From assembly GCA_008477525.1 (NCBI GenBank), contig SPDT01000005.1, positions 2,604,001-2,668,000 on the forward strand: a DNA stretch of 64,000 nt, in the 5' to 3' direction. Shown here piece by piece: positions 44,617-55,149 of the stretch (its first letter is position 1; every line of letters begins with the position of its first letter). The notes under the pieces were generated by a model, which was given only the letters and a program-made list of their open reading frames with translations, was not told the origin of the DNA and made no database searches. The stretch is from Hypomyces perniciosus. Lineage: Eukaryota > Ascomycota > Sordariomycetes > Hypocreales > Hypocreaceae. A program made the translations under genes and the position numbers.

Positions 44617-45097
44617 TTAAGAGAAGTCTTTTTTACCGGCAATTACTGATTTTAGATAACCTTTATAAAAAGGGGATAATAGTATAGCAGTAGGGGCAGT
44701 GGCGGTAATAGAGGCAGAAGTAGAGGTAACTGCGGGAGCAGCTACTAGAGTAGCAGTAATAGGGGCAGGGGCTGGAGTAGAAGTAATAACTGCCTTAGCA
44801 GTAAGGCGTACTTTATAAGCAATAGCTAAGCGTGCGTCAAGAGCGGCAAAAGCCGCAACACGCCTTGCAGGAGCAGGAGCAGGAGCCGGAGTAAGAGCCG
44901 GTGCAGGAGCGGGAGCAGTAATAAGTATAGCCGCTTGGCCAGCCGAGCGACTAACGCCGCGACAAGCCACTTTTAGGGGGCAACTATAACCACGCTTTAC
45001 TGACAAGGTATTCTTCTTCTGCAATTTCGCTATTAGCTAATAAATATATAGCGCGAAAGGAATTAATTAGAAGCGTAATACTTATAGCGGGGGCTAT
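44617..45097 (-). pseudogene. Decayed second copy of the antisense AT-hook gene
   Basis: This is the same position and strand as the gene at 8520-8988. Exon 2 stays open for 135 codons (KKNTLSVKRG...VACRGVSRSAG...FYKGYLKSVIAGKKDFS), but the AT-hook has changed to RGYSCPLK. The start has become ATA (45097-45095) and the donor ATAAGT, both typical RIP changes. The open frame alone does not show selection, because Ala/Pro codons cannot become stops by C-to-T or G-to-A change. Confidence 0.6.
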
Positions 45098-45447
45098 ATT
45101 ACTGTTAATATTATTGTTAATATTAATGATAATAATATTAATAACTGAAAAAAAAAGCGAGGAATAAAGGCCAGGGGGGCAGCTAATATACCCATTCTAG
45201 CTGTTTAAAACTGATTCACCTGCTTAGGAGCTTTATTGTTTAACTTCCTATTATTATAAAATAACAATAGCTACGGCGCTTATATTCCTTTCACCTCTAT
45301 AACAGAATATCGATACGTATTCACAATAAGGAGCTTCTGACTAAGCAAAAGAGGCTCTAGGAGCGCGGCCAGTTAATCACAACACCATAAATAAGCTAGA
45401 GTAGCAGTCAATAAGGCATTAGGAATAGCCTTATTAACTGGGGGGTA

Positions 45448-45713
45448 TGTTAGGTTGAGTAGGCCGGGGCCCTACCGCTTATTAGCGCTAGGGAGCTCTT
45501 ATCTGCTATGTAAGCAGATATAAGCTGACATACACATCGCATAAGCGATGTGTCAGACTATGCAGGCGCTTTATAAGCGCCTGCACACAGCTTCTTCTTT
45601 GTGTTAGCTATGTGTATATATAGCGAGGCCACTACAGCATATTCTCTTTTATAGAATCAAGCTTCATTTCCCATCTCTCTATACTCTATATAGCTGTGCC
45701 GCGCTCCGCCACA
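45448..45713 (+). repeat. 3' LTR of copia copy 2 (266 bp)
   Basis: TGTTAGGTTG...CCGCCACA, same length as the LTR at 9351-9616. The three inverted repeats are kept. In the middle hairpin both arms differ from copy 1 in a paired way (ACATCGC/GCGATGT here, ATATCGC/GCGATAT there), and the third has arms of 10 bp (GCAGGCGCTT). Confidence 0.88.
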
Positions 45714-45727
45714 TAATCTATATTAAA

Positions 45728-46110
45728 GCTGACCCCTCAACTTATTTAAAGGCAAAGCAGCCTAGAGCTAAGCTTAATGCAGGTGCATATATTATACTGG
45801 TTTGCTACTAGCCTAAAGGATGCGAGGATTTATTTAGCGACGATATTAAAGCTAGCCTGACTTATAGTATTATCGACGAACTCTGCAGTACTAGCGCTTA
45901 AAGGAATAGGCTTAAGATCCCCTTTTTAAATGCCACTGTAGTTGTGATGGTCAGTCGTGATGGCGCAGAGACCTTTAAGTTGTGCTATTCCGGTATCTAG
46001 GCCATTATCGATGTGTGCATCAAGAGGAACTTCTTTGGCGGTGTCCATTCGCAGGGTAATGCCACCTACAGCATCTCAGTGTCTGGGGAACAGGGGATTA
46101 AACTTACAGC
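45728..46110 (+). pseudogene. Relic of an unidentified secreted-protein gene
   Basis: Right after the copia LTR, a frame with a few stops reads KLNAGAYIILVCY, GCEDLFSDDIKASLTYSIIDELCS, VVVMVSRDGAETFKLCYSG and GGVHSQGNATYSISVSGE. Paired Cys residues and the overall style are those of fungal extracellular proteins. I cannot name the family. It might be the other side of the gene disrupted by copia copy 2 or a separate gene. Confidence 0.4.
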
Positions 46111-49100
46111 ATAATTCGCATAGCAGCTCAGGCATATTTGAACGCAGCGACTGGGGTTTCGAGCTCCAATAAAGTTAGAATCTGGCTTCAGTAGCTTACA
46201 GCGAATGCACTGCCGGAGAGCTTCTTCAACTAGCGATTCTTGCAGCGGGCCTGGCGAGTAAGGGGGGAGAGGGGAGGGAGTTGTTGGAATTGATGCCAGC
46301 TTGATATTTCAAACGGTCCTATAAAGAGCTGTTCTCGATAATCAAGATGACCTGTATAGCATTGGTGGTTGGTCGCCGGCCGGCGCTCGAGGGCGCTCGA
46401 GGGCGCTCGAGGCTTAGGGAAACAGTCAAAATAGAATGCTAGCTGATTAGCTACAGAGTGTCACAAACATCTGCATCGAGCTCACTTACTTCAACAAATG
46501 ATATCCGAAGAACGTTCTCTTTCCTGTGGATTGATGGAAATAATGAAGAAAGGGATGAAAAAAGAAGGTCAGAAAGCGAACTGATGTTTTGGAAACTCAC
46601 TGCCAACCGCTCGGGGCCCCGAAGGGACACGAACGCTGCTATAGCTCAAGGTTTACCGCAAGACTTACAGGCCGCAGACTGGCAAAGCGCGGAAGCTCTG
46701 CCTGGGCAGTTACCGCTTGACTGACCACTCGAGGAAGACTTTGTGAGGATTACACCAAAATACTAGGCACGTTGCTGATAAAAGAAGGATAGAAGTGATA
46801 ATGTAAAAGGAAGGAAGGAAGGAAGAGTTGGCTGACGGATAGAGAGATTCAAGTAGCGATATTGAACTTCCCTAAATCCATCACCAACCAGCAGAATTTA
46901 TTACTGCCTTCTCAATGCATCAGGGCCAATAGAACTATTAGCAAGTTAATTGCAGGAGGAAGAAATGAAGGAAGAGAGGTCAGCAGGAAAGAGAGCTTCA
47001 AATAGAAACTTTAAATTCCCCTAGATTCACTATACCGACTCTTCCCTACTGCCTCCTTGATGCGATAACTGTTAATGGTTGAAGGTTGAAGGTTGAACCT
47101 TCAAGCAGCTGCTGTACGTACAGCTGAAAGCTGGGAGGGTCACATGCTATATCACGTGCTAGATTATTTCAACCAATCATAATATTTTAAAAGGCGGGGT
47201 CTTACCGATAGACCAATTGTATTACGACTTTAGGTCTGTGTGGCTAGTGATTGTGTTGGCTTAGCTCTTGGACACAGGTTAATATAGGCTACTGCATTCC
47301 ACTTTGTGTCAGCATAGCTTAGCAGCTATGCTGATAACTAGTATACGATCCATACTTACTTCGTAGGGCATCACAACTTACTCATCATCAAGCCGCAGTT
47401 AGCTTGGAAGAATAATACATAGATTTTACAAGTAGCAATCCATCATAGTCGGGCGTGACAGGACAAAGTAGTAATATAACACCCGAGCACACGCAACTTG
47501 TCAGGTCTCTATGCACAATGCCCAGCGAAGACCTTCCATGCATGGCCAAGACCGTTGATAAAACATGACTCAGGAGGTGGAGCTAGTTCGAACAGGCAGG
47601 ACTAAATCAAGCCACAAGAATATGTGCATTTTAATACTCCGTACTCCGTACTATCCTCTCCTTTGTCTGCTGACTTCACATCTGACTGGTATGTCAGAAT
47701 GTGATTCATAGAGTATTATAGCTGCTGAGGAATCAACGCTACACGCTATGCCGTAATCTGGGCCCTATAGACGGTAAGTGGGGAAGTAAGCCACGCCGTC
47801 TTTGGCCAGACCACCTAATCCCTGACACTCAGACAGGGCGACGAACGATTTTTTTGGCCGGAGCCTCTCGAGTCAAGTGCCTCTAACAGTCGGGTACAGT
47901 CGCTATTAGGCAAGGTTCGCACGAGCGCAAAAACGACAAAATCTGGCAAGTGGATTTTTATATTTACAGCGCAACCTCAGTCAACCTGGTTAAAGTTGTT
48001 CGAGGTTATGGAGTAGTGGGCTTAGTTTTATATAGGTATGAACCTTGGCTTTATTATTTTAAAAGTCGTAATAAATGCATAAAAATCTGCTTTCCAGAGT
48101 GTCGGGTTTTTGCACTCCCACAGAATCTATTTGTCATTATGGCCTCGTGACCGTCTCCTGACCGTGGCTGATCTAATACAAGCACAAAATCCACATGGTA
48201 GGAACTCTCCAGGCGCTATTTTTTGCCCCGGCACTTCCTTGCCGGGACGGGGGATCAGCCGTAGATTTACTCCGTATTTATTTCAAATTCATTAAACAGC
48301 CCTTTTCTTATAAAGAAATGTATCGACTTATACCGCGGAGATGCACTTCTCACTCGCCTGGCGAGCCTGTAGCCAGTGGATCTTACAGTGGATAGTAATT
48401 AGGTGATCAGGACGAAGTAATTCAGATCATAAGCTGCCCCCTAACAAAATCCTGACGAGGTAAAAGGGATCGCACTCCATAGCTCACTAATAGGACATGC
48501 TGGTTTCACCAGAAGATTGATATACCAAATAAGTTGTATGGTTCAGACCAACTCGCAATTGTTTTATCGTGGGCGTCTCTATTGTTCAAGACTGGAGGAC
48601 TGGAGGACTGGAGCCTGAGGCCCTGCCATACTCCCCTTGCAATATCCTAATTTGACAGGAATAACACGATGGCCATCAAGGTATGGACGTGAATTTTGCG
48701 TTCGCCTCGCAAAGACAATACCAACGGCCTATTACATAATAAATACGATTTAGAGGAGCTTATGATTGCATCTACCTATTGCAAAACCGCCGGAACTCAG
48801 CGGAACCGGTTAGTAATGTCAACTACTCTATGTCTATTGACTCTGACTTTTGCGCTGATTGGAGGCAATTCTTCCTCCGCTTTCCCACCGCTGCCTTCCT
48901 ATAGGTAAAAGTACATCCATTTAGTATAATGGCGGACCTTGTGAGGGACCTAGGAGACAGGACCTTGCCTAGATTCAGGGATGAATGTGGATATCTAGAG
49001 TCAATATTTTCTTTTCTCTTCGTTAATTTGCCTTAAGGTTTCGTATTTAGAACTGGTAGTTACTAAGCTTTGGGTGAAGGAGAGGAACTTGATCTGGCAA

Positions 49101-49323
49101 CAGGCTGAAGTCCGGATTTTGGAGAAGTCGTATTATTAAACCTTATCCATTAAAGGTTAGGCTCCGTAGGACCGAGTTAGAGAATCGTCCCCGAATAGAT
49201 GGACATGAATCAAGGTACGATCTTGCAACTACGGTCAAGACAGTGGAGTAGCTTCGTAAAGAGATGAAAGCACTACGATTACCAAGAATATAAAGAGGAT
49301 CCACTGCCATAAGGAGATAAAAG
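46111..49323. other. Gene-poor region with short repeats
   Basis: 3.2 kb with no convincing gene. It contains three tandem copies of GGCGCTCGAG (46383-46413) and a diverged tandem duplication of roughly 120-150 bp (about 46809-46935 and 46965-47080). A perfect palindrome follows at 47086-47104, then a 12 bp palindrome (47112-47123). TACTCCGTA motifs lie at 47635-47650 (two overlapping) and 48268-48276. Confidence 0.5.
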
Positions 49324-49333
49324 TATATATAAA
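49324..49333 (+). promoter_or_regulatory. TATA box of the small secreted protein gene
   Basis: TATATATAAA lies 92 bp before the ATG at 49425. The stretch between them has CAACAACAACC and ATACATCA, as in fungal leaders. Confidence 0.6.
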
Positions 49334-49424
49334 GGGACCTTTTTACCACCATAGAACTTCATCACCTGCCAACAACAACCTCATCTTCTCACCATACATC
49401 AGTTATCACTCAGAAATATCCAAC

Positions 49425-50015
49425 ATGAAGCTCAGCATCAACCTGCTTCTCGCAGTCGCCGTTGGCAGTGTTGCTGCCATACCTACTCTCGATACTACTG
49501 CTCATGAGCTTGAGGACTTTGACCCCTCTGGCCTTGAAGTCGTCACGTACGATAGCCCTCCATATCAACCCAGCGCCGAGTACTTGGCTTACCGCGACCA
49601 TGCTATTGCCAACAACCTAACCTATGAGGCGCCTGCCGGTATACCCCGTATCGCGCTTGGGGATGGCCAGCTTCTTGACCTGAGCGGTGGGGGCAACCTT
49701 ACCAAGCGTGATGAACTCCGCTACGTGGCTGCCTATGGTGGCTACAACTGTGACCAGAACAGTCTCATTGCTTCAGTCAAGAACTTTGGCTGCGGCACCG
49801 GATGCATCTTTATCACTGGAGACGCTTATAGTGCGCTCGTTCGACAGGGCAGAAGCTCTAACCCTAAGCCTACCTTGGACGTTTGGAACAATGGCTATTG
49901 CGGCGGACCTGTTTCGCAGCACATGGGTGTGATTGGCACCTATTCTTGCACCAACACAAACCCCTGCTGCGGAGGATTTTTCTCCTTCATTGCCTACTAT
50001 GACTGTCATCACTAG
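49425..50015 (+). CDS. Small secreted cysteine-rich protein with Kex2-type propeptide
   Basis: A single 196-residue frame from the first ATG. Residues 1-18 are a signal peptide (MKLSINLLLAVAVGSVAA). An acidic pro-region with an N-glycosylation site ends at KR (94-95), a Kex2 cleavage site. The mature part would be about 101 residues with eight Cys (109, 123, 127, 159, 175, 181, 182, 194), Gly/Tyr/Asn-rich, ending DCHH. The layout (signal, propeptide, KR, even Cys count) is that of fungal effectors and antimicrobial or killer-type proteins. No specific family is recognised and no activity is claimed. It has its own TATA box and no intron, and stands alone in TE-rich, gene-poor DNA. Confidence 0.88.
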   Translation: MKLSINLLLAVAVGSVAAIPTLDTTAHELEDFDPSGLEVVTYDSPPYQPSAEYLAYRDHAIANNLTYEAPAGIPRIALGDGQLLDLSGGGNLTKRDELRYVAAYGGYNCDQNSLIASVKNFGCGTGCIFITGDAYSALVRQGRSSNPKPTLDVWNNGYCGGPVSQHMGVIGTYSCTNTNPCCGGFFSFIAYYDCHH

Positions 50016-50473
50016 TCAGCGGGTAACGCTAAGGTACGAAACGCAGAGACACAGAGGTAGTTGTACTTTTCGGTTTGGGGGAGGATGGATAAGTAATGGA
50101 ACGTGTCGTTCTTATAATCTGTCACTGTAATAAGTCTAAGATCACTCAGCTTTGTTCAGCTTTGGCTGGCTGATCTTGACTATTTTGAGAATCAATTTAT
50201 TCAAATTAAGACCCTGCTCTGAATCACTCGCTAGACCTTATGGAGGTCTTAGCAGCCAGCACTCAGGTTTTCCCCCTCCGTAAGGGGTTTTTTTTTTATC
50301 TTAGTGCCTGAATCTTTTTCCTTTGTTGTTTGTAGACGTAGCGAACAGCTATAGGGTCAACACCTCTGGCTATTTTCTAGCAGCTTGCTGGCTAGCTAGG
50401 CCGGTTCTGAGTTAACAGGACCACGTGGAGGTGACCCAATATCTCATCTGTGGATGCGATAAAGACCTTAGCC
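50016..50473. other. 3' flank of the secreted protein gene and LINE-adjacent DNA
   Basis: It contains a small hairpin followed by a T-run (50270-50300) and no gene. The right part may already belong to the truncated LINE whose 3' end follows. Confidence 0.4.
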
Positions 50474-50561
50474 AGGCTCCTACCGACCTATTGCCCAGAT
50501 GTGGATTTATGTAACTAGCTTACTTATGGTCGTTAATATTAAAACAAACAAACAAAACAAA
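50474..50561 (+). mobile_element. 3' end of a truncated LINE, with AAACA-type tail
   Basis: GGATTTATGTAACTAG, CTTACTTA and the ending TTAATATTAAAACAAACAAA match the last bases of the LINE ending at about 61130 (GGATTTATGTAACTAG, TTTACTTAATGG and a tail of AAACAAAC). Same strand, same tail type, so two insertions of one LINE family. Confidence 0.65.
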
Positions 50562-52000
50562 AGATCCCCTGCTGGGGCAAGGACGTGCTAGGTAGGCTAG
50601 TGGCTAGCTACGGCTATATACAATTATCTAACTTAGGGTCCACAGCCCTTCGTTGTTTGTCTATAAAACACTGTAATCGCTATCCAGCAAATCTCGGCTC
50701 TTCAGCACCTGTACTTGATGGGAGGGAGGCCCGTCACTTTCTTTTAGCTTAATACTTTTCGGTCTGCGTGGAGGGCCCTGCTATGGAAGTCATTATCATA
50801 AAGAGAATGGGGAGAGCCGGGGGCTGTCATCACCAACCCCCCGCTCTGAGAAGTGAACAGGATATATAAGAGCGGATACTCCGTTGGGTTGGTCAGTCAG
50901 TAGGGCCAGGGGCCCCTTATACTGTAGTGAGCTTCGCTAAGAGCGACGACAGGCCCTGCTATAGAACTCTGTTAATTCGATGAGTTTGATGAATGTGTGG
51001 AAATCTGGGCCTAAGATTCTGTTTATTGTCTCTTGCGGTCTCGGCCCGAGCCTGATTCTTCGGCTAGGTGGGATCTTCCGGCAGTAGAAAATAAGAGTCA
51101 GAGTCTTCTCTCTACTGCAGGAGCAGTGGTTGGGTGCGTTAGCTTGAGGGTGCATACGTTGGTGGTATTCTGCAAAGTCTCCGTGGCCGGTGCGGGCTGC
51201 TATTAGTCGATGCAGGGAAGGGCGTGGTAGTTGTAATTCAGAGGGGCATTTCAAGCTTGCTTGTAGTTTGAGTGTTTTGTAGTTAGCTGGGGCTGATTCC
51301 TGCCACCACTTGTTGAACCATTCGCTTGGAGTTTCTTTGTAGTCCTGTCAATTGCTGAGAGTGTTGGAGGATTTTGTGGTGGAGGGAGCCCGGCTTCCAG
51401 CTTGACTTGTTGGTCTGCTGTTTCGTTCCCTGTGATGCCTGTGTGGCCGGGAGACTATTGAAGGGAGGTGTTATATTCCTGGGCAAGGCTCTGGAAGGCG
51501 AGGGCCTCTGCCAGGGAGGAGTCTGAGGGAGTTCCTTGCAGGCTGGAAAGTGCTGCTGTGCTGTCTATGCAGATATAGATTGGCTGGTCTAGGTCGAGGT
51601 CTATAGCAGCTCGGAGTCTTTCCAGAGCTCCCCTGATCTCGCCTTCGTAAACCTCTGCTTGTCCAAGCCTTCTATGCCCCGTGGCTAGGAGCTCTGAGTT
51701 GCAGTAGACGGCATATCCCTATCCTACAGCACCGTCTTCTAGGCGAGACCTATATGTATAGGTTATCGAGTTAAAAGGGTGTAGTTGGAGCTATTTGTTA
51801 AAGGCAGCAGTAGCGTCTTCCTTGCTGGGAGGCTGGCTGACGGGGGCTGGGCCTGTCTCGGAGTAGTAGTTGTGGCCATGGTGGGCTCTCTTTCATTAGT
51901 CCTGCTGTGCATTGAAGTCTAGAGGCGTATTCCTCAGCTACATGTTAGCGGAGGGGGAGCGGTCCGCTTAGCTAATAGGTGTTAGGATGGCAGCTTAACG
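50562..52000 (-). mobile_element. LINE fragment on the minus strand (RNase H and C-terminal region)
   Basis: On the minus strand, about 51760-51480 reads AEVYEGEIRGALERLRAAIDLDLDQPIYICIDSTAALSSLQG, an RNase H domain with its acidic residues. 51254-50937 reads LHRLIAARTGHGDFAEYHQRMHP with a later C-S-C...FYC, the usual C-terminal end of Tad-type fungal LINEs. There is at least one stop and a frame change. Most of the element (endonuclease and RT) is missing. Base composition is normal, so it has escaped strong RIP. Confidence 0.7.
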
Positions 52001-52348
52001 TTAAGTAATGCGACACCATTACATAAGCGACGCCCTTCGATATATTGTAGACACGCTTGATCATTTGGAGAGCTGCTCGTACTTTCTGACGCCCTACGCT
52101 ACGTGAACGGTGACATTGCTCCCCTACAAGCGTGATGATGGGGGTTATATACTCGATCTGAAAGGGGTAAAGGACTCTCTACTCCGAATCCTGCACTATA
52201 GCGCTTTCAGGTCCGCCGGTAGTGGTCAATGGGCTGTCCGATCATGGGCAGCAACAAGGCTGTCCGAGTAGGCCGTTTATAGGCGACCCTGCCAGCTGCT
52301 TAGCGTTCGATTTCACCTTAATACTCTTTGCGTATGTGCCCAATCACC
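52001..52348. other. Left flank of the hAT transposase gene
   Basis: Probably the 5' subterminal part of the hAT element, with GCTGTCCGA repeated at about 52226 and 52270. A matching inverted terminal repeat on the right side was not found by eye. Confidence 0.35.
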
Positions 52349-54951
52349 ATGGACTCGTTTGATGAAGAGACAGAGGATGTCTCCTCAACACCGCCGCCTT
52401 CCGAACCGTCAACCAGTTCAGCCTCAACTAAATATACACCACGCAGGTTTCCAAATTATGAAACCTGGACAACTGACAGGTTCAAGCGGTTCCCCGGCTT
52501 CACGACATGTCACGAACCTTCTCGAGAGCGGACATGGTGGTGGCAATTCGGGTTCAGAATGAAGGACCACAGCTCTCAGCCCTACAAGATCGTATGGGTC
52601 TGCGAGATGCTTCCTCTGCAACAAGTTGAAGGCTACACATTATACCTTCATCGCTTCAACTGCCGGAAGCATTGTCCGACATCTGAGAAAGGAGCACAAG
52701 GTCGTGGTTTGTGCAATCTCTCCCTGCCCTGTCTCCAAGTCGGCCACAACGTCTGCTGACTTGTCAGCTACCTTCTGAACAATGTGCTGGTCCGGTTGCC
52801 GGGGGTGGAGGTGCAACACGGAACGTGCTTGATATGCTTTGCGCCGATCCGATGAATCCTCGAGATCAAAGCCTCCTCAGTAATCTGTATACGTTATTCG
52901 ATCCGGCGATAAATCAGCTACTCCTGCTCGACTGGCTTACGTACTATAACCTCCCCTTTAATCTCGTAAACTCCGAGCGCTTCAGACGACTCCTGCTCTA
53001 CTACAATCCATCTTTTCAGGAGGGGCAGATACCAAGTGACAGGACCCTCGTGAACCTCCTAACAAACGAGTACAATCGAGCTCTTGGTCCTGTTCACGTG
53101 CTTCTTCAAAGAGCGAGGAGCATGATCCATTTTACTTTCGACGGCTGGACTTTCCGACAGAACGCATCATTTCTTAGTATTAACGCCCACTTTATCGACC
53201 GTGATTGGAAACAATGGGGAATCCTTTTAGCACTTCCAGCTCTCCGGAAGCGGCATACCGGAGCGGCGCTTGCAGATGAAGTTACAGATACGATTTGCGC
53301 TTTTGGCCTTCAAGACAGGTAGAACACCATGGCCACCAATTCCATGGGTCAGACAACTGAGTATGTTAACTGCTATTCGGCTTCAGGGTCGGGTACTATA
53401 CGCTTGATAACGCTACGAATAATGATACGGCAATGGAAGCCCTTGCCACTGAGTTCGATTTCGACAGGGACGAACGTCGCATTCGCTGCGCCCCTCATTT
53501 TCTGAATCTGGCAGTCAGTCAGGGCTATGATGTACGGTGGTGAAAGGGACAATTTTGCTGAGCTGCTTGCGCATTGGGGCGATAAGGACTTTATGACTAA
53601 AGAAGACGAGCAGCGCCAGTTGTCCGACGCCGTTAATGAGTTGAGGACCGACGACGACTTTGGCGCGCCGAGCATGGAAGAGGACTTCGAGCTTGAGGCA
53701 GCCCCAGAAGAGAGCCAGGATCAGTGCCCAGTCCCCGAGATCATTAACGCCGAGAAAGTGGACAAATACCGTAAGTTTGGACCGTTTGGCAAGCTGCATA
53801 ATATTGGCATTGCTCTTTGAACGAGCAGTCAACTTCTGGAGGATTTCCATGAAGCTCAACGGCAAACCGCCCCTACTGAACCCGTCCTTACGTGGGTTCA
53901 AAACGTCTGTTCTCGCTGGCAATCCGATGAGGCAATGGCATCGCGCGCTCTGCTGAAACGTTCGGCTTTAAACAGGATGCTTTCCATCATCGAGGAACGA
54001 TGGGTCAGTCAAGGCGGCAAAGAACAAGACAGACCAGCGATATTGAAAGAAAAGCTTTCTCTTGATGAATGGAAGGTTGTCGTTGCGGTTCAGAAGATCC
54101 TCCAGCCGTTCAAGATTGCCTCAAAGCAACTCCAGGGCGAAGGCATTTCTGGTAAACGCTCAACATCAGGAGGCTTCGATGAGTACTTCCAAGTGGTGGA
54201 GATGCTTCTTGACCACCTTGAGCTGGCCGTTCAAGGGGTGATAATCGAAGAGAATGACGACCAAATCATGGAAGAGGTTCACCTGTTCGATGATATGGAT
54301 GCAAAGACCCGGAGGCTTTTGAAGATTTACATCAAGCTTGGATGGAAGAAGATGAACGACTACTACGGCAAGCTGACCTCTACCGCCTACGTAGCGGCAG
54401 TTGTATTCCACCCGTGCAAGAAATGGCGAGCTCTAGAGCAGCTTTGGAACCAGCTGCCGTCTCGCCAAACGTTAGAATGGAAGAAGACTTATGAGGGAAA
54501 CTTAACGAGAGTCTGGGAAGAGAGGTATAAGAACATGGCTTACGAGGTAGCCTGCCATGCCGTTTCGGCACCTGGAAGCAATAGTGCTTTGGACTATATT
54601 GAGCGCCGATTGGCATTTAGTCGATCACTGGTCCGTCCTGACTCTCAAGGACGACAAAGCAAACGGCCAAAGCAATCAGTTGCATTGCCAGCACAGGACG
54701 AGCTTGATCAGTAATTATCTAAACCATCGGTGGACAACATCGCATACAAAGCTGACCCGATTGCATGGTGGAGAGACATCGGCGCTGTGCGGTTTCCCCG
54801 ACTGCCTTATATGGCTGTTGACTTTCTCATTATTGCGTCGTCTTCCGCTAAAACGGAGAGAGATTTCAGCAGTTGCGGGAGGATAGTAACACCACTCAGG
54901 TGCCGCCTGCAACGCTATATTGTTAGCATAGCTCAATGCCTTCATTCATAG
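52349..54951 (+). mobile_element. hAT-family DNA transposon, decayed transposase gene
   Basis: The frame starts M-D-S-F-D-E-E at 52349. A BED-type zinc finger (CFLCN...HLRKEH) is split by a frame change near 52600. [21 protein letters not shown] follows (the hAT catalytic-core start, about 53150). A canonical 68 bp intron is at 53319-53386 (GTAGAA...TTCAG), joining [21 protein letters not shown]. After a frame change near 53526 the frame runs to 54951 with only two in-frame stops: TGA at 53818 (a CGA-to-TGA change) and TAA at 54712. The C-terminal hAT dimerisation domain (ADPIAWWRDIG...SSSAKTERDFSSCGRI) is at 54755-54900. Not translatable as it stands, but young enough to read throughout. Confidence 0.85.
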
Positions 54952-55149
54952 AGTAAGGCTGGCATTTATCAACTAACTCTTCAAGCTCGATACAAGCTTC
55001 CCTCCTACACCTACAGGTACCCCACCTTTTGGGTGCCGACTCACCAAGAACCACGACCTCTTGACTAGCTATCAAGAAAAACAAGCTCAATAACGCTCTC
55101 TCGCCCCTCCTGGGCACTTAGAGAAAGATGGCGAATGCTATCAGACTTT

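Larger units (their letters stand above)
39870..45713 (+). mobile_element. Ty1/Copia element copy 2, nearly full length, RIP-degraded
   Basis: Translated through stops, a protease-like segment is readable at 40250-40560 and a GAG-pre-integrase block near 40795-40920 (H-L-G-L-E-A-L-K-A-L). An integrase start follows at about 40960, and RT at 42850-43250 with Y-I-N-N for YVDD. From 42855 to 45713 it aligns with copy 1 (6750-9616). The 3' LTR is at 45448-45713; no 5' LTR was found near 39870, so the left end is truncated or too mutated. It lies inside what was secreted-protein gene DNA (subtilase on the left, another relic on the right). Confidence 0.82.

Noticed and set aside
46458..46724. An 88-codon frame in gene-poor DNA
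   Set aside because: No domain, signal peptide or promoter-like context; length is within chance for this composition.
50270..50300. CCCC-TCCGTAA-GGGG hairpin followed by a T10 run, like a bacterial terminator
   Set aside because: The genome is eukaryotic, the stem is only 4 bp, and such terminators do not act on RNA polymerase II genes.
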